64,000 nt of DNA from Moringa oleifera (GCA_021397835.1 JAJFZO010000742.1:2985001-3049000); one strand, 5' to 3'; positions 39,796 to 51,465 are shown, counted from the first letter of the stretch. Translations and numbers: made by a program. The notes: generated by a model from the sequence alone, not told the origin.

Positions 39796-40063
39796 AAAAT
39801 ATTAATAATAATTATAATTGACTTATGATATTGGAGATTATAATGTCAATAGTGATGCTCACGATAATAATGCTGATGGTGATAATGATATTAAATAAAT
39901 TAATAACTTATTTAAAAGTAATATCAACTTAATAACGTAATTTTGTAAATTAAATATTAACTTAAAAAACTTATAAAATACTTTTATTTAAATTAATTAT
40001 ACTTTTATTATTATGTAAATGTCAATGTGATATATTTTTTAACGTTAACACAAATTACTTGAA

Positions 40064-40073
<10 letters not shown>

Positions 40074-40097
<24 letters not shown>

Positions 40098-40099
40098 TA
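40074..40099. repeat. AT microsatellite
   Basis: AT dinucleotide run with one phase break near 40,091. Confidence 0.9.
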
Positions 40100-40485
40100 A
40101 TTAACTTTAACTTTAATGACGTACATATAAAACAAAATATCAAACTCTAAAAATTAATTTATTTAAAATTATTTTTTCATGTAATGCCAGATTTACTTCA
40201 AGAAATCTTTCTTTAAATAAAAAAGTTATTTATATTGGTTTATAATAAGTTTTTTTATTTTTAATTTTGATATTATAACAAAAAGTGAATTTTAATCTAT
40301 AAATAAAATATGGACTCTCATTTTTATTTTCTAAAATAATAAACTAATTAATTAAAATAATTTAATATTTTTATTTTTTAAAAAATAAAAATAAATAATT
40401 TGTCGTATGATATATACAAAGTTCTGGTCTTTGACGATAATGTGGCGTCAACTCTATTGCCTCATTGAAAGTCACATCAGCTACG

Positions 40486-40650
40486 TAGGGGTGAGCAAAA
40501 TTCGATTAAAACTGAAAAAACCGAAAAATCGAATTAATTTCGGTTAATTCAATTCGGTTTTCGGTTATCAAAACATTTAAAAATCGGCTTTTTTATTTTT
40601 TCGGTTAATTTCGGTTAAATTTTTTAAAAATCAAATTAACCGAAAAATCG
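40486..40650. repeat. Left terminal and subterminal repeats of the hAT element
   Basis: 12-bp terminal repeat followed by at least seven CGGTT/AACCG motifs (e.g. tttcggttaatttcggtta near 40,600-40,618). Confidence 0.85.
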
Positions 40651-40879
40651 ATTTTTAATTTTAATAATTAATTAATTTTATTAATTAAATAAATAATTAA
40701 TATTTATTTTTTTCAATTACTTTTCAAAAAGATAAGTTGGGATTGGGTAATCGGGAAAACTGTATTTCTTCCTTCTCTTTCAATTTCAGTTTTGACAAAC
40801 CTTAACCTAACCCGTCACCGACTCCATGCCCATCTATTTGTACTCAGTTTTGAGAATCAAAATTGCCGCAGCCATCGAC

Positions 40880-41135
40880 ACCACGCACGTATTCGGTATT
40901 GGTAATCAATTAAATCACTCAATTGATCTTCTTTTTCTTCAATTTTGAATCCTCCCAAGAGCAATATCGCAGCCACACCGCAGCCACACCGCAGTCACAC
41001 CGCAACCACACTCACACCACGCACGTATTAAACAATCGATCAAACCACTCAATTGCTTAGATCTGATTTTCTTTCTCTCTAATTGAAATTTTTCCGATAG
41101 ACTATCGGGACAGCCACATCGCAGCCACACTTCTT
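40880..41135. repeat. Duplicated leader module with ACACCGCAGCC short repeats
   Basis: A module beginning accacgcacgtatt (40,881 and ~41,017, spacing ~136 bp), then a 'cactcaattg' block and then 'atcgcagccacac', occurs twice. In between, an 11-bp unit gcagccacacc is repeated about four times (40,969-41,010). It lies in the presumed leader/promoter of the transposase. Confidence 0.6.
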
Positions 41136-41784
41136 GTTTTTCTTTTCTTTCAACTTAAGAAGTCGTAACCGTAATTTAATCCGTGCACTGTGTTGTCTTG
41201 TTCATTTATCTTGGAGAATCAGTAGCATCACAGCCACACCCACACCACTCACATTCGGTATTCCCTTATTCCAAATCTTCTCTTTTCAATTTTAATTATT
41301 CCAATAGTAGTATGCATTATCTTGCTCTTTAATCTTTCAATTTTTCAAATCCTAATTTGTAACAATTACACTTAAAATTAGAAATTAGATCATTTTTATG
41401 GATTCTTTTTTTGTATTTGGGTAAGTATTATAAATTGTTCTTTGTATTAACACTTTTTCTTTATATATGTGGTATGTATTAACTATGACATGTAAGGCAA
41501 AATAATCCCAATATTGAAAATTAAAGAGTTAATTTTTTAATTCATTTTATTTTTGCTTTATATTTTCTCTTTGAATCTTTCTTGATATAATTTAAAGTTG
41601 TTAATTATGTTTTTTTGTAGTAATTCATAATCATATTTTGAAAGGTAGTGGTATTAACTATTACTATTGAAATGAATTTTTGTGTAATGTAGTATTACTA
41701 TTAAATATTTTAAAATTTTATCTAACTATTGAAAAGTATTATTACTAACTATTTTTAATTATTATTTATTTCAGAAATTAAAAG

Positions 41785-43958
41785 ATGTCAACTAAGAGTA
41801 ATGAAGTAGATCCTGTGCCTAATACCACACAACCAGATTCAATCCATCCATCATCTGCAAGTTCTAAATTGAAGAGGAAAGCGTTTAAGCCCAGATCAGA
41901 AGTTTGGGAACACTTCACCAAATTTTTTGATGAACAAGGTGAGCATAAAGCTAGATGTAATTATTGTGATAGAGAATTTTTTGCTGACCCTAGAAGAAAT
42001 GGAACAACTGCATTGAAAGCTCATATGGGTACTTGTAAGAAAAGAATAAATGTTAGTGTTGATTCTAGTCAAACTGAATTGGTTTTTGGATCTGGGAGAG
42101 ATGGATCTTTAGGTAGTTGGAAGTTCAATCAAGATGCTATTAGAAAGGGTATAGCTGAGATGATCATTATGGATGAATTACCTTTCAAATTTGTGGATGG
42201 TAAAGGTTTTCGGCGTTGCATGTCACTTGCATGTCCTAAGTTTCGTATGCCTTCACGATGGACTATAGCTAGAGATTGTTATTAGCTTTATAATGATGAA
42301 AAAGTTAAACTGAAACAGTTTTTAAGGTCATCCAGTGTAAGAGTATCTCTCACCACAGACACATGGACTTCAGTGCAAAGAATTAATTATTTGTGTCTTA
42401 CGGCTCATTTTATTGATAAAGATTGGAAATTGAACAAAAGAATATTAAACTTTTGTCCTATTTCTAGTCATAGAGGTGAAGCCATCGGAAAAGTCATTGA
42501 GAAATGTTTGCGTGATTGGGGGATTGATCAGATTTTTACTATTACAGTTGATAATGCTAGTTCTAATGATGTTGCAATCTCATACTTGAAGAAAAGATTG
42601 AATAATTTAGGAACTTGCATTCAAGAAGGAAAATATCTTCATTTAAGATACATTGCGCATATTCTTAATCTCATTGTTACAGATGGATTGAAAGAAATGA
42701 ATGAGTCAATTGCACGGGTTAGAGGGGCTGTTAAATATGTGAAACATTCACCTGCAAGGTTGGCCAAATTTAAAGAATGTGCTTTAGTTGAAAAAATTGA
42801 AAGCAAAAGTTTGTTGTGTTTGGATGTTAGCACTAGGTGGAACTCCACTTACTTGATGTTGGATGCAGCTCAAAAATTTGAGAAGGCTTTTGAGGTTTTT
42901 GATGATATTGATCCGCATTATAGAAATGATATGATAATGGGAGATGGGTTGCCTGAAAAAAAAGATTGAGAAACTATTAGGAGGTTTTGTCTTTTCTTGC
43001 AACAATTTTATGAACTAACAATCAAAGTCTCAGGTTCTTCATATGTCACCTCCAATAGTTTTCTTGATGATATTTGTAATGTTTATGCTACTTTGCGCAA
43101 TTGGGAAACACATTCTGATATTGAGTTAAATGCAATGGCAAAGAAAATGAAAGATAAGTTTGATAAGTATTGGAAAAACGTGGAGAAGATGAATGTACTA
43201 CTTTATGTTGCTTCTATTCTTGATCCTAGAAAAAAGCTTGAGTTTGTCAACTTTTGCTTTTTGGAAATGTATGATATGGAACAAGCTTCAATGATGACTA
43301 GTAATGTGAAAAAAGCAGTTGAAGAGTTGTTTGATGAGTACAAAAGAAGTTTGCAACCTCAACATGAACAAGTTGGTGAAAGCAGTCAAGTAAGTCAAAT
43401 TGCAGAGGAAAATGAATTAGGATTGGAAAAGGAGAGACAAGTTCTTTTATCTAAGTTCAAGAGATATAAGAAAGAGATCGAAAAAGAAGAAAATAAATCA
43501 GAATTGGATAGATTTTTAAGTGAAGAGGATGCAAAAGATGATGATAACTTTGATATTCTTGATTGGTGAAAACTTAATAGTCATAGGTTTCCTATTCTTT
43601 CCCATATGGCTCGTGATGTATTGGCAGCTCCTATATCTACGGTTGCTTCTGAATCTGCTTTTAGCACCGACGGACGTGTACTTGATACATATAGGAGTTC
43701 ATTAACTCCTAAACTTGTACAAGCCCTTATTTGTGCTCAAGATTGGTTACGTGGATCTCCATGTTTTGATGCCATTGAAGAGGACTTGGTAGAGCTTGGA
43801 AAACTTGATATGGGTAATTATTTTGTTTATTTGATTATTTTATATTTTTTAATTACTAATCTTTATTGGATAAGCTTAATACCACTTTTCTTAATTCCAA
43901 ATTTGATTATGTGTTTATAGATTTGTCAAAAATTGCATTGGATGCTACAATTGATTAG
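41785..43958 (+). pseudogene. hAT transposase broken by three in-frame stops
   Basis: Single frame from ATG 41,785 to 43,813, then a 107-bp intron (43,814-43,920, gtaatt..tttatag) and a last exon ending TAG 43,956-43,958 (…LDMD-LSKIALDATID). About 688 residues, usual for hAT. Domains: BED zinc finger residues ~38-86 (C58-x2-C61 … H80-x3-C84); SLTTDTWTSVQRINYLCLTAHFI and TITVDNASSND (RNase H-fold, catalytic Asp in TTDTW and VDNAS); C-terminal dimerisation block [15 protein letters not shown] to [18 protein letters not shown]. Internal stops: TAG 42,283, TGA 42,967, TGA 43,567, all in the same frame, no frameshift. The restored family residues at the two TGA are Trp positions (DW..). Cannot make full-length protein. 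Confidence 0.93.
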
Positions 43959-44038
43959 TGTGAAAGTGTATTGCTGTTTCAAGGTAATTTACAGTGCAAT
44001 TACATTGGATGCAACTGGTTAGAGTACAAGATTTACAG

Positions 44039-44415
44039 AATGCTCAGTGTTGGGATGCTTCTTAGATGGATCCTGTGCACGCCAGTGCAGTTCTTTGTTG
44101 GCAGAAGGTAATGAATCAGTACCCTTCTTTTGTATTGTTGCTGCTATTTTGCCACAATGTCAGTGTCTCTGATTCTGTGAAGTAGTGATGCACTATTTCT
44201 TTCTGTATCCCAATAATTACTTATCCCAGGATGTCTTTATTAGGTTTTATGTTGGATCATACCATGCTTTGAGAAGAAAATCTGCTAATATGGATGTTCT
44301 AGTTGCACTGGGTACCAATGCTGTTTATTTTTATTCTGCATATGTAGCAATCAAAGCTGTAACTTCAGATACATTTGAAGGACAAGATTTTTTTGAGACT
44401 AGTGCAATGTTGATA
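44039..44415 (+). pseudogene. HMA5: Captured fragment of an HMA5-type copper-transporting P1B-ATPase
   Basis: Two exon pieces with their intron. Piece 1 (44,039-44,107) follows ttacag and encodes MLSVGMLLRWILCTPVQFF then VGRR, ending in donor gtaatg. Piece 2 starts at 44,244 after tattag and encodes FYVGSYHALRRKSANMDVL, then VALGTNA, YFYSAYVAIKAVTSDTF, EGQDFFETSAMLI, and similarity stops near 44,415. The join is in frame and without stops. In HMA5-like pumps this is the transmembrane region before the CPC motif. Retained introns show capture at DNA level, not through mRNA. Lies wholly inside the hAT element, so not a functional gene. Could also be RAN1/HMA7, but RRKSANMDVL-ALGTNA and QDFFETSAM fit HMA5 better. 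Confidence 0.88.
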
Positions 44416-44504
44416 ACGATGGAAACATTATCTCAAAGATGGAAATTATAAATTATTATTAAGATTTAAAACAATTTAAAAGTAAAAAATATAAAATTTA
44501 AACT

Positions 44505-44682
44505 TAAATAAATTTTCGGTTTATTCGGTTTATTCAGTAACCGATTAAATCGATTGAAAAAAATTCGGTTCGGTTAATTCGGTTATCTTTTAAATTCGGT
44601 CGGTTTCGGTTAATTTATAAAAAAATTTGGTTAATTCGGTTTTAAAAATTTTCAAACCGAAATAACCGAATGCTCACCCCTA
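44505..44682. repeat. Right terminal and subterminal repeats of the hAT element
   Basis: More than ten CGGTT/AACCG motifs between 44,513 and 44,670, mirror-image of the left end, then the 12-bp terminal repeat. Confidence 0.85.
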
Positions 44683-44983
44683 ATCCTCCATGCTCCTTCA
44701 TCAGTAAATTAATTTTTGTTCTTCAACTTTTTTACTATTTTATTTAAAAAAATTTTTTAAAATATAAAAGATAAAGTATTTTATTAAAATAATATAATTT
44801 TTTAATTAAAAAGTGTAACATGACATGTCAGGTAACCAACATGATTAGAACATGCAATACAAATTTTAGTGCTTACTCATCAAAATTGTGATTTTTATTA
44901 TTATAAAAATATGATAATAATTTTATTAAAATATTAAAATATTAATTTAAATGATAAATAAAAATAATAACATTGATGATCGT

Positions 44984-45014
<31 letters not shown>

Positions 45015-47689
45015 TACTAATAAATATAATATAATATAACTTGAATGGTGGACACCTATTAGATAAAATGCGAAGGAGTGTTAATATTTGGAGGCACATC
45101 TTAAGCCCATTTTATTTGATGTTATTACGATGTAGGTCATCATAAACTACTTCTAGAAAAAGAAGTAGATAGTCACAAATTATTTTGGAGGAATTCATTG
45201 AAGTTTAAAAGATTTTAAATATATTGATAAGTAATTAAAAATGTATGTTCTAGTGGTTTTATGAATGACGGTTCAAGCGAGGATAAATTGAATATTTTAA
45301 TTTTTTTACTTAAATAAATATATAGATTTAAATAAATTTTTTCAATAAAATGGTGTAAATAATAAATTAAATGCTTATAATGAATAAATAATGGTAAGAA
45401 AAATCAAACGTAAGATTTACGTGATTCGATCAAACCTTATTTACATCCATGACCTCAAATCTCCTTTTGAAGATTTCATTACTTTACTTTTCTACAAAAG
45501 TTTTTTGGCTATGTTCCGTACCAAGATCTCATACAATGAGGTATACCCGCATCTTTATACCCAAATACACAAAAGAAAAAGTGATTTATACAATAATGAA
45601 CTCTATCATAAAAGTGGATTACGCATAATGAAGCTTAAAATTTCTCAAAAGCTTGATAAAAGATGGATGATTTCAAGTGCAGGAGATGATTTTTGAGCAA
45701 TGTATTCAATAGTGCGTGAGAAAGAAATGTGTTTTTTTAAAAAAAATTTAAGAAGTACTTTATACTCATATATGAAAATATGGCCATAACTCGCAAAAAT
45801 GCATTTTTTGAGTCTCGCATAGGTAATACCACTCAAGATAACAGATACTTACAAAATTTGAATTTAAACAGTAGTATCACTACATATTAGTAATACCAGT
45901 CCAAATAAAAACATTTTCCATTGTACTAGGCTTTGTTTGGTAGTATCATCGATTAGTACTATTGTTAAAAAACGGTAATACTACCAAGCAAGGCTAGCTA
46001 CATTAGAATCTCTCCAAGTAGTATCGCTCAAAAGCACTACTGGCAGTACTGCACCTAAGTTGGCAGTGTTGCTTTGTAATAGTACCATGCTATCCTAATA
46101 GTATTACTCTCTCTCTTCTTTACCTTACTGTACTATCTTATCTTTTAAATTCCATTTCTAGCTTTCTTCAAAGATATTTATATTATATTAGAATCAATTT
46201 AAAAAGCTATTTATAATTTGTTTTTGAATCTCTTATCAAAAACATGAATTTCAAGTTCAACCTTATTTGAAAAGGATGCATGAAGTGTGTGTATGATCAT
46301 TAATCTATTTAAGTAACTTAAGCATTATATTTTAATCTTACCAAGGATCTAATTCTCCTTTCTTCACTTGAGTTCAATATTTTGCCTTGCTTGGTTCTTT
46401 GCTCATGATTTAACCTCTTATACGCCTTAAATGCTTCATAATTAACAACCACATTACATTAAGCATAAATGGTTTGTTATCGTCAAAACTTATGCCAATT
46501 ATATACCTTAATAGTACTATAGGGCTAACAATCTCCTCCTTTATTATGATGACAAACCTATTATGCGAAAGAAAAATAATAACATGAGCAGAAATTCTAT
46601 ACGACATGTGAAAATTTTGCATAAGTTTGGCATTTTGCCTCATTACTTATTTCTCCCCTTTTTGATATCTTCCAAAAATGTGTTTTAAAAGGCAAATGTG
46701 TAAGATAAATGTGCATTGATCAAGCAAAAAAAGCGTATTAAAGATTGATAGCATATAAAAGAGTAAATTTCAAAATATATTAAAAATAAGAGAAGATGAG
46801 GTTTGAAAAGTTTTGCACTAAAGCATCCATGATTTTTCACACACATGAATAATACCTAGGTACAAATTGACATAGCCTCCCCTCGAAATGGTCATTAAAA
46901 TTTATGTTCGGGTTTTCACCAATATACTTGAGAGTTTAAAATGCATAGTGGAATTTTTTTTTAAAAAAAAAAACTTAAGCATAACCTCTCTCTAAGTTTA
47001 TGCATCTCATTTTGATAAAACAAAAAGTTTTAAGACTGCATTTTTATTCAAGCATAATCTCCTTCTTAGTTTTGCAATCCAAGCTCATCTTTTTCATGCA
47101 TTTGAAAAAAAATAAAATGCAAGATGCAAGCACTCGCAATGGTTTGTCCTTGACTTCGCCAACTTCACATGTAAACCAAAGGTATGTACTAATGCATCAT
47201 AAATACTTCCATGAATTAGTAAGCCTCATGCATATTCATCCCATATAAATATGAATTCATGATTCCTCATAAACCAACCAAACAACCATCAATATACTTA
47301 TTTCAACATATTCCAACTAAGCAAATATCAATATATTATAATTATTCCAAACTTAAGCAAATATACTCATTTTAAAACATACCAATCAATTTTTTATATT
47401 GATCAAAATTAAAGAGGAATGTGTGTTTGATCCATCTAACATGAAGAGCAAATTCAAAGGTAAACAATGATAAATATTTTCAATAAAAGTGCTAATCATT
47501 ATAATAATATAATGTATTCATAAACTATAAATCAATAGGGTACACAAGGTTACATGACAAAAGACTTTTTAAGAAACCATCCTTAAAAAATACTGCACCT
47601 TTCATCAATCATCTAACAACTGAAAAGAGAAAGAGAGAAAGAAAAAAGTAGATACATATCATTGTGGCGGTGGATGTTAGAATTCGCCC
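44683..47689. other. Intergenic/repeat-derived DNA
   Basis: No intact gene. 45,391-45,696 is an open frame of unknown identity. 46,490-46,550 ('caatctcctcctttattatg' then 'atgacaaac') and 46,640-46,670 resemble non-coding segments often seen in plant copia-type elements. Low certainty. Confidence 0.3.
44987..45014. repeat. (AT)14 microsatellite
   Basis: Uninterrupted AT run. Confidence 0.95.
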
Positions 47690-48430
47690 CATGCCAAAAC
47701 CTTTAGCCATCTTATCAATCTTGTCCTAAAATAGTGAAGCTCTTGTTGAACATTTTGCTCTCAGTCATCCATGCGATGTATGATGCTAATCTCTAAACTT
47801 TTCATTCGATTAGTGATAAAATTACATAATGCCATGAATTAGGTGTTGATAGACAAGGATTGAGGAGTGCTTTGGACATGAGCATGATGAACTTGATCCT
47901 CATCTAAATCATCCTACCAATTCTCTCATTCTTAACATCTAGAAAGAATTTAGAGAGAGCTAGTATTGACCTATTCATCACAGTCTTCCACTAGTCTTAT
48001 ATGTTACATGGTTCTTCTACTAAAGGTATCTTTAGGTTTAAGGGAAATAGTCTCTAACTGAAAGAACAACTAAATATTAATGTTTAAAAATCAAAGTAAG
48101 AATCATACTATATGGTAAAGTTAGATTGCTATTTTCTACTACGTTAATCATATGCCTTACCATGATATATAGTAAATTATATGGTTTTTGTCTAAAATGT
48201 CTACCTAATATGTAAGTGTCAATGTTTGTCCAATATGTAAGTGTCCATGAAGGACACTTCATCCCTATGGCCATGTTCACAAAGAAAAATACACCCAATG
48301 ATTTGATGAAGAACCCTTATTGGGATTCTTAATTGGCCACCTACAACCTTAGTCTTAATGGGCATGCTTACATAAAGCCCTTTGGTGATTAAATCCCTAA
48401 AGAACATATCATGATATGTCTACAAAATCT
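47690..48430 (-). pseudogene. Decayed 'putative plant transposon protein' ORF
   Basis: Minus-strand pieces: GLYVSMPIKTKVVGGQL, RIPIRVLHQIIGCIFLC, GHRDEVSFMDTYIL, then one frameshift (near 48,220-48,300), RHMINVVENSNLTLPYSMIL and TLIFKH, then stop-ridden YFP.. and acidic/His-rich tail pieces. The RVLHxIIGxxFLP…HRDEVS…LPYGMLLTxIF pattern is that of uncharacterised ORFs widely annotated as plant transposon/retrotransposon proteins. Non-functional here. Confidence 0.5.
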
Positions 48431-48516
48431 TTTTAATATTTGCTATAACAGTGATTTCACAAATAAGATCATGCACATGTAAATTTTATTTTTTAAAATA
48501 AGTTTATTAAAGTGAA

Positions 48517-48519
<3 letters not shown>

Positions 48520-48558
<39 letters not shown>
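48520..48558. repeat. (AT)19 microsatellite
   Basis: Uninterrupted AT run, abutting the truncated end of foldback copy C. Confidence 0.95.
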
Positions 48559-48559
<1 letters not shown>

Positions 48560-48560
<1 letters not shown>

Positions 48561-48892
48561 CAAGTTCAATCTTTCAAAGTTGAACAAGTTTTAACTCAAG
48601 ATCTATTTTTGTGAACTTCTTAAAATTTTGAAAGTGTAAATTTTTTTTAAAAATAAATTTTTTAATATCCGTTTTTTTTTTTGTGATAGTAGTTTCAATA
48701 TTTCTTTACATCTGATAAAAATTTTTAAGTCCAAATTTATCGTATAAGATTCTTAATTTGAAATCCTTAATTTTTGAATTTTTTATTAGATTCAATCTGG
48801 TCCATATTGATAAATTATTTTGATTAATAACCTCTCAAAGATTAAGATTTTTTAGTTATATGAGATAAACATCAAGATTTTGTAAAAACTTT
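48560..48892. mobile_element. Foldback family copy C, truncated
   Basis: Carries the internal block ('gtgatagtagtttcaatatt', 'tctttacat', 'gtataagattcttaatttga') and one complete arm ending '…aaaaactttagct', followed by 'aattttcta', close to the 8-bp target duplication of copy A. Its other arm is missing: the element stops at the AT microsatellite. Confidence 0.65.
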
Positions 48893-48956
48893 AGCTTTAA
48901 TTTTCTAATATTTAAATTCATGCAAAATAAAATCATCTCACTTTTCTCATTTTCTT

Positions 48957-49505
48957 GGATAAAAGTTTCATAAAACCTTGATATTTGTCCTATATTACCA
49001 ATCAAATATTTATGTTTAAAAAGTGATAAATCGAACTTTAATCTATCAATATGTTCTAAATTAAACCTTGTCAAAAATTCAAAAATTCAAAAATTTAGAG
49101 CATTCATGTTGAGGATCTTAAACAATGAATTTTAATTTGAAATTTTTTACAAATATATAAAAAAAAAATTCAAGCTACTATCACAAAAAGTTTCATAGTT
49201 TTCTTAATCCTGAAAATATATCTTTTGAATTTACAATATCAAAAAATTTTAAAATTCACAAAAAATAAATCTTGTATAAAAAATTATTCAAATTTGAGAA
49301 ACAGATTTGAAATAGAGGGAATAATCATTTAAATTATTTTTGAGATATTTTAAAAATAAAAATATCTTTTATTTTTTATAGTCATTTGAAGTAAGTCTAA
49401 TTTAAACTAAATTAAAAAATTAAAATTCAATTTGTTATTTTTCAAATTTAAAAATTTAATTAATAATATAAGGTAAATATTAGAATTATAGTGGATCTTT
49501 AACTC
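48957..49505. mobile_element. Foldback family copy B
   Basis: Starts ggataaaagtttcataaaa, then '…attaccaatcaaat…aaaagtgataaatcgaac', matching the right arm of copy A read in reverse, and continues with the shared core; the far end (~49,505) is decayed. About 549 bp, opposite orientation to copy A. It lies 65 bp from copy C. Confidence 0.7.
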
Positions 49506-51300
49506 ATTTTCTTTCTTCCTTCACAATTTTTCATCTTCTTTCATGAGTATTATACCCTTTTGACTTTTCAATAAAATTTCCAACTTATTTTTAATATTAG
49601 ATTGGTTTAAAAAATAAATTTTTCATATTATTTTTATTAAAAAATATTTTAAATAAATTATGATGTATTTTATGTAAAAATAACTGAAAACCTTGTCAAA
49701 GATATCTCGAGAACTTTAAAAGGCACGATGTTAGGTGAGTGAAAACCAATTATATTAATTAAAACCTTCTTTTAAAAAAATGTGATTTATTAATGTAACT
49801 ATATATATAACAAAAAAAAGAACATTTTAAATTGTTATAGAAACTAAACAAAACAAGACATTAAACTATCTCAACTTGCCAAATATTTTAACATCAAATT
49901 AATAAAATTGTAATTTTAAATTTATACTATTTTCTCCAAATTTACATCAATTTCTTTTCGATTTTCATCGAAACATGATGCCAATATGGCAGTCAAAGTG
50001 AACATATAGTAATTCATTTTTCATATGCAATAATGATTAGCGTGTACTAAAAAAATAATTTATCTTAGCATAAAAATTTATTATTGCCATTAAGATATTA
50101 TATATTTAGAAAAAAAAATCCAACTACAGTTTAATTTTTCAATGTGTTGTAAAAATTTATTAGTCATAAAAGGTAAAAGTCTACAAATATATTTTTTAAA
50201 TTTGTAGAATTAGTATAGTCGTTAAGAGGGACAAAAATAAACATTTCAAAATCGAAATCCTATAATGGGAGAAGAAAGCAATGAAGTCTAATTAAGGTGT
50301 GAATGAGAAATTGGATGGGAGAATCAACACCTAATTTAGAACATATCTTGATTTAACTAAACAAACAATTAGGTGTGGTGGTTGGATCATACTTCATTAC
50401 TCAATTAATAATTAAAGCCCAAATTGGTCGCAAAGCTTAATACCTTAATTTGTAGCTTGGCGTTTGCACTTAATTAAAACTTAACAAATAAGACAATGTT
50501 ATTATTAGTTAATCAAAAGCCTCCGACTTTAGAACTTAAGTAAGGGTTGATTACATGAAGGAAAAAAAGAATATAAGAATTTTGCGCACATGTGTAATGT
50601 GAATATAATTTTTACTTGTATATTTATTATAATATTTTTTAAAATATTTTTAATTTTTAATTTTTAAAATATTTATATTTTATATATTAATTATTAATCA
50701 TTTAAAAAATTAATTTACTGCCATGTTAAGACAATCCGGTACATTAATTTGTTTTAACATATGGATAATGTTGATTTTTTTTATTACTACTTTTTCTATC
50801 AATGCCTTAAGAAGAGAATTGTTCCATCCTTGTTGTTTTATTCATAACTCTAATATCTAAATTAATATTTGTTGAAGGATACGTTTTAGGGAAAAAAAAA
50901 AAAAGGTATATTAAGTAATGTTAACGGTCAATTTTCTTGAAATTATATGCTTTAGATGAATTAAAGTTTCTTTTTTAATTAATTATTTAAAAATAAATAA
51001 TAAAATAAAATTCAGGTATAACAGACTGTATATTCTATAATTCAGCAACTGTCAGTTTCATATTATTAAGAGATTTGGAATGAGAACAAAAGAAAGTGGA
51101 TTTTGTGAACAAATTGGACACGCAGCCTAAGCTAAAAAAGCCAGGCAATGTACTGACAAAGGGGACTTCAATTGTTATTGTTTATTTAAAAACCTTTTAA
51201 ATTAAGAAAAAGGACAAAAAATAAAAAAAGGTAATCAAATATGGCATGTGATGATTTACGTCCATTTATGATTTACCTTAAATAGCTGGAAATTGAAGGT
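49506..51300. other. AT-rich intergenic DNA upstream of the OTU gene
   Basis: No gene recognised. Confidence 0.5.
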
Positions 51301-51313
51301 GATGCTGTCATGA

Positions 51314-51465
51314 CACGTGTCTTTCATGTAATGGCAGTACCACGAGAAGCTCGCAGTAGCTAACAGCACTGTATCATTCATCGTTTGCAGAAAAGTAAGC
51401 CGGGCAGCCCCAGTTTCCAGGTGAGCACGTGATTCCGTTTCGTTTAATTTATCGGCCAACACGTG
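51314..51465 (+). promoter_or_regulatory. Three G-boxes in the OTU gene promoter
   Basis: CACGTG at 51,314-51,319 (within the palindrome gacacgtgtc), 51,426-51,431 and 51,460-51,465, about 330-480 bp upstream of the start codon. G-boxes bind bZIP and bHLH factors (ABA, light). Regulation by these is inferred. Confidence 0.6.

Larger units (their letters stand above)
38216..40485. other. AT-rich intergenic DNA
   Basis: No gene. Contains AAT-type and AT microsatellites listed separately. Confidence 0.5.
40486..44682 (+). mobile_element. hAT-superfamily DNA transposon, autonomous-derived, with captured host sequence
   Basis: Bounded by perfect 12-bp terminal inverted repeats TAGGGGTGAGCA (40,486-40,497) and its complement (44,671-44,682). 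Both subterminal regions are packed with CGGTTAAT/AACCGAA motifs in both orientations, likely transposase binding sites. Carries a plus-strand transposase gene (41,785-43,958) and, between it and the right end, a piece of a copper ATPase gene. Flanking 8-mers (cagctacg, atcctcca) do not match, so no target duplication is visible. Total 4,197 bp, normal for an autonomous hAT. Confidence 0.92.

Noticed and set aside
41785..43920. Domesticated (host-beneficial) hAT transposase
   Set aside because: Three internal stops and intact terminal repeats argue for a dead transposon rather than a domesticated gene.
44185..44451. Independent small membrane protein gene
   Set aside because: The 88-codon frame is explained as intron plus second exon piece of the captured copper ATPase, ending in transposon sequence.
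45391..45696. 101-codon plus-strand frame
   Set aside because: No recognisable domain; sequence looks like decayed repeat. Left as unassigned.
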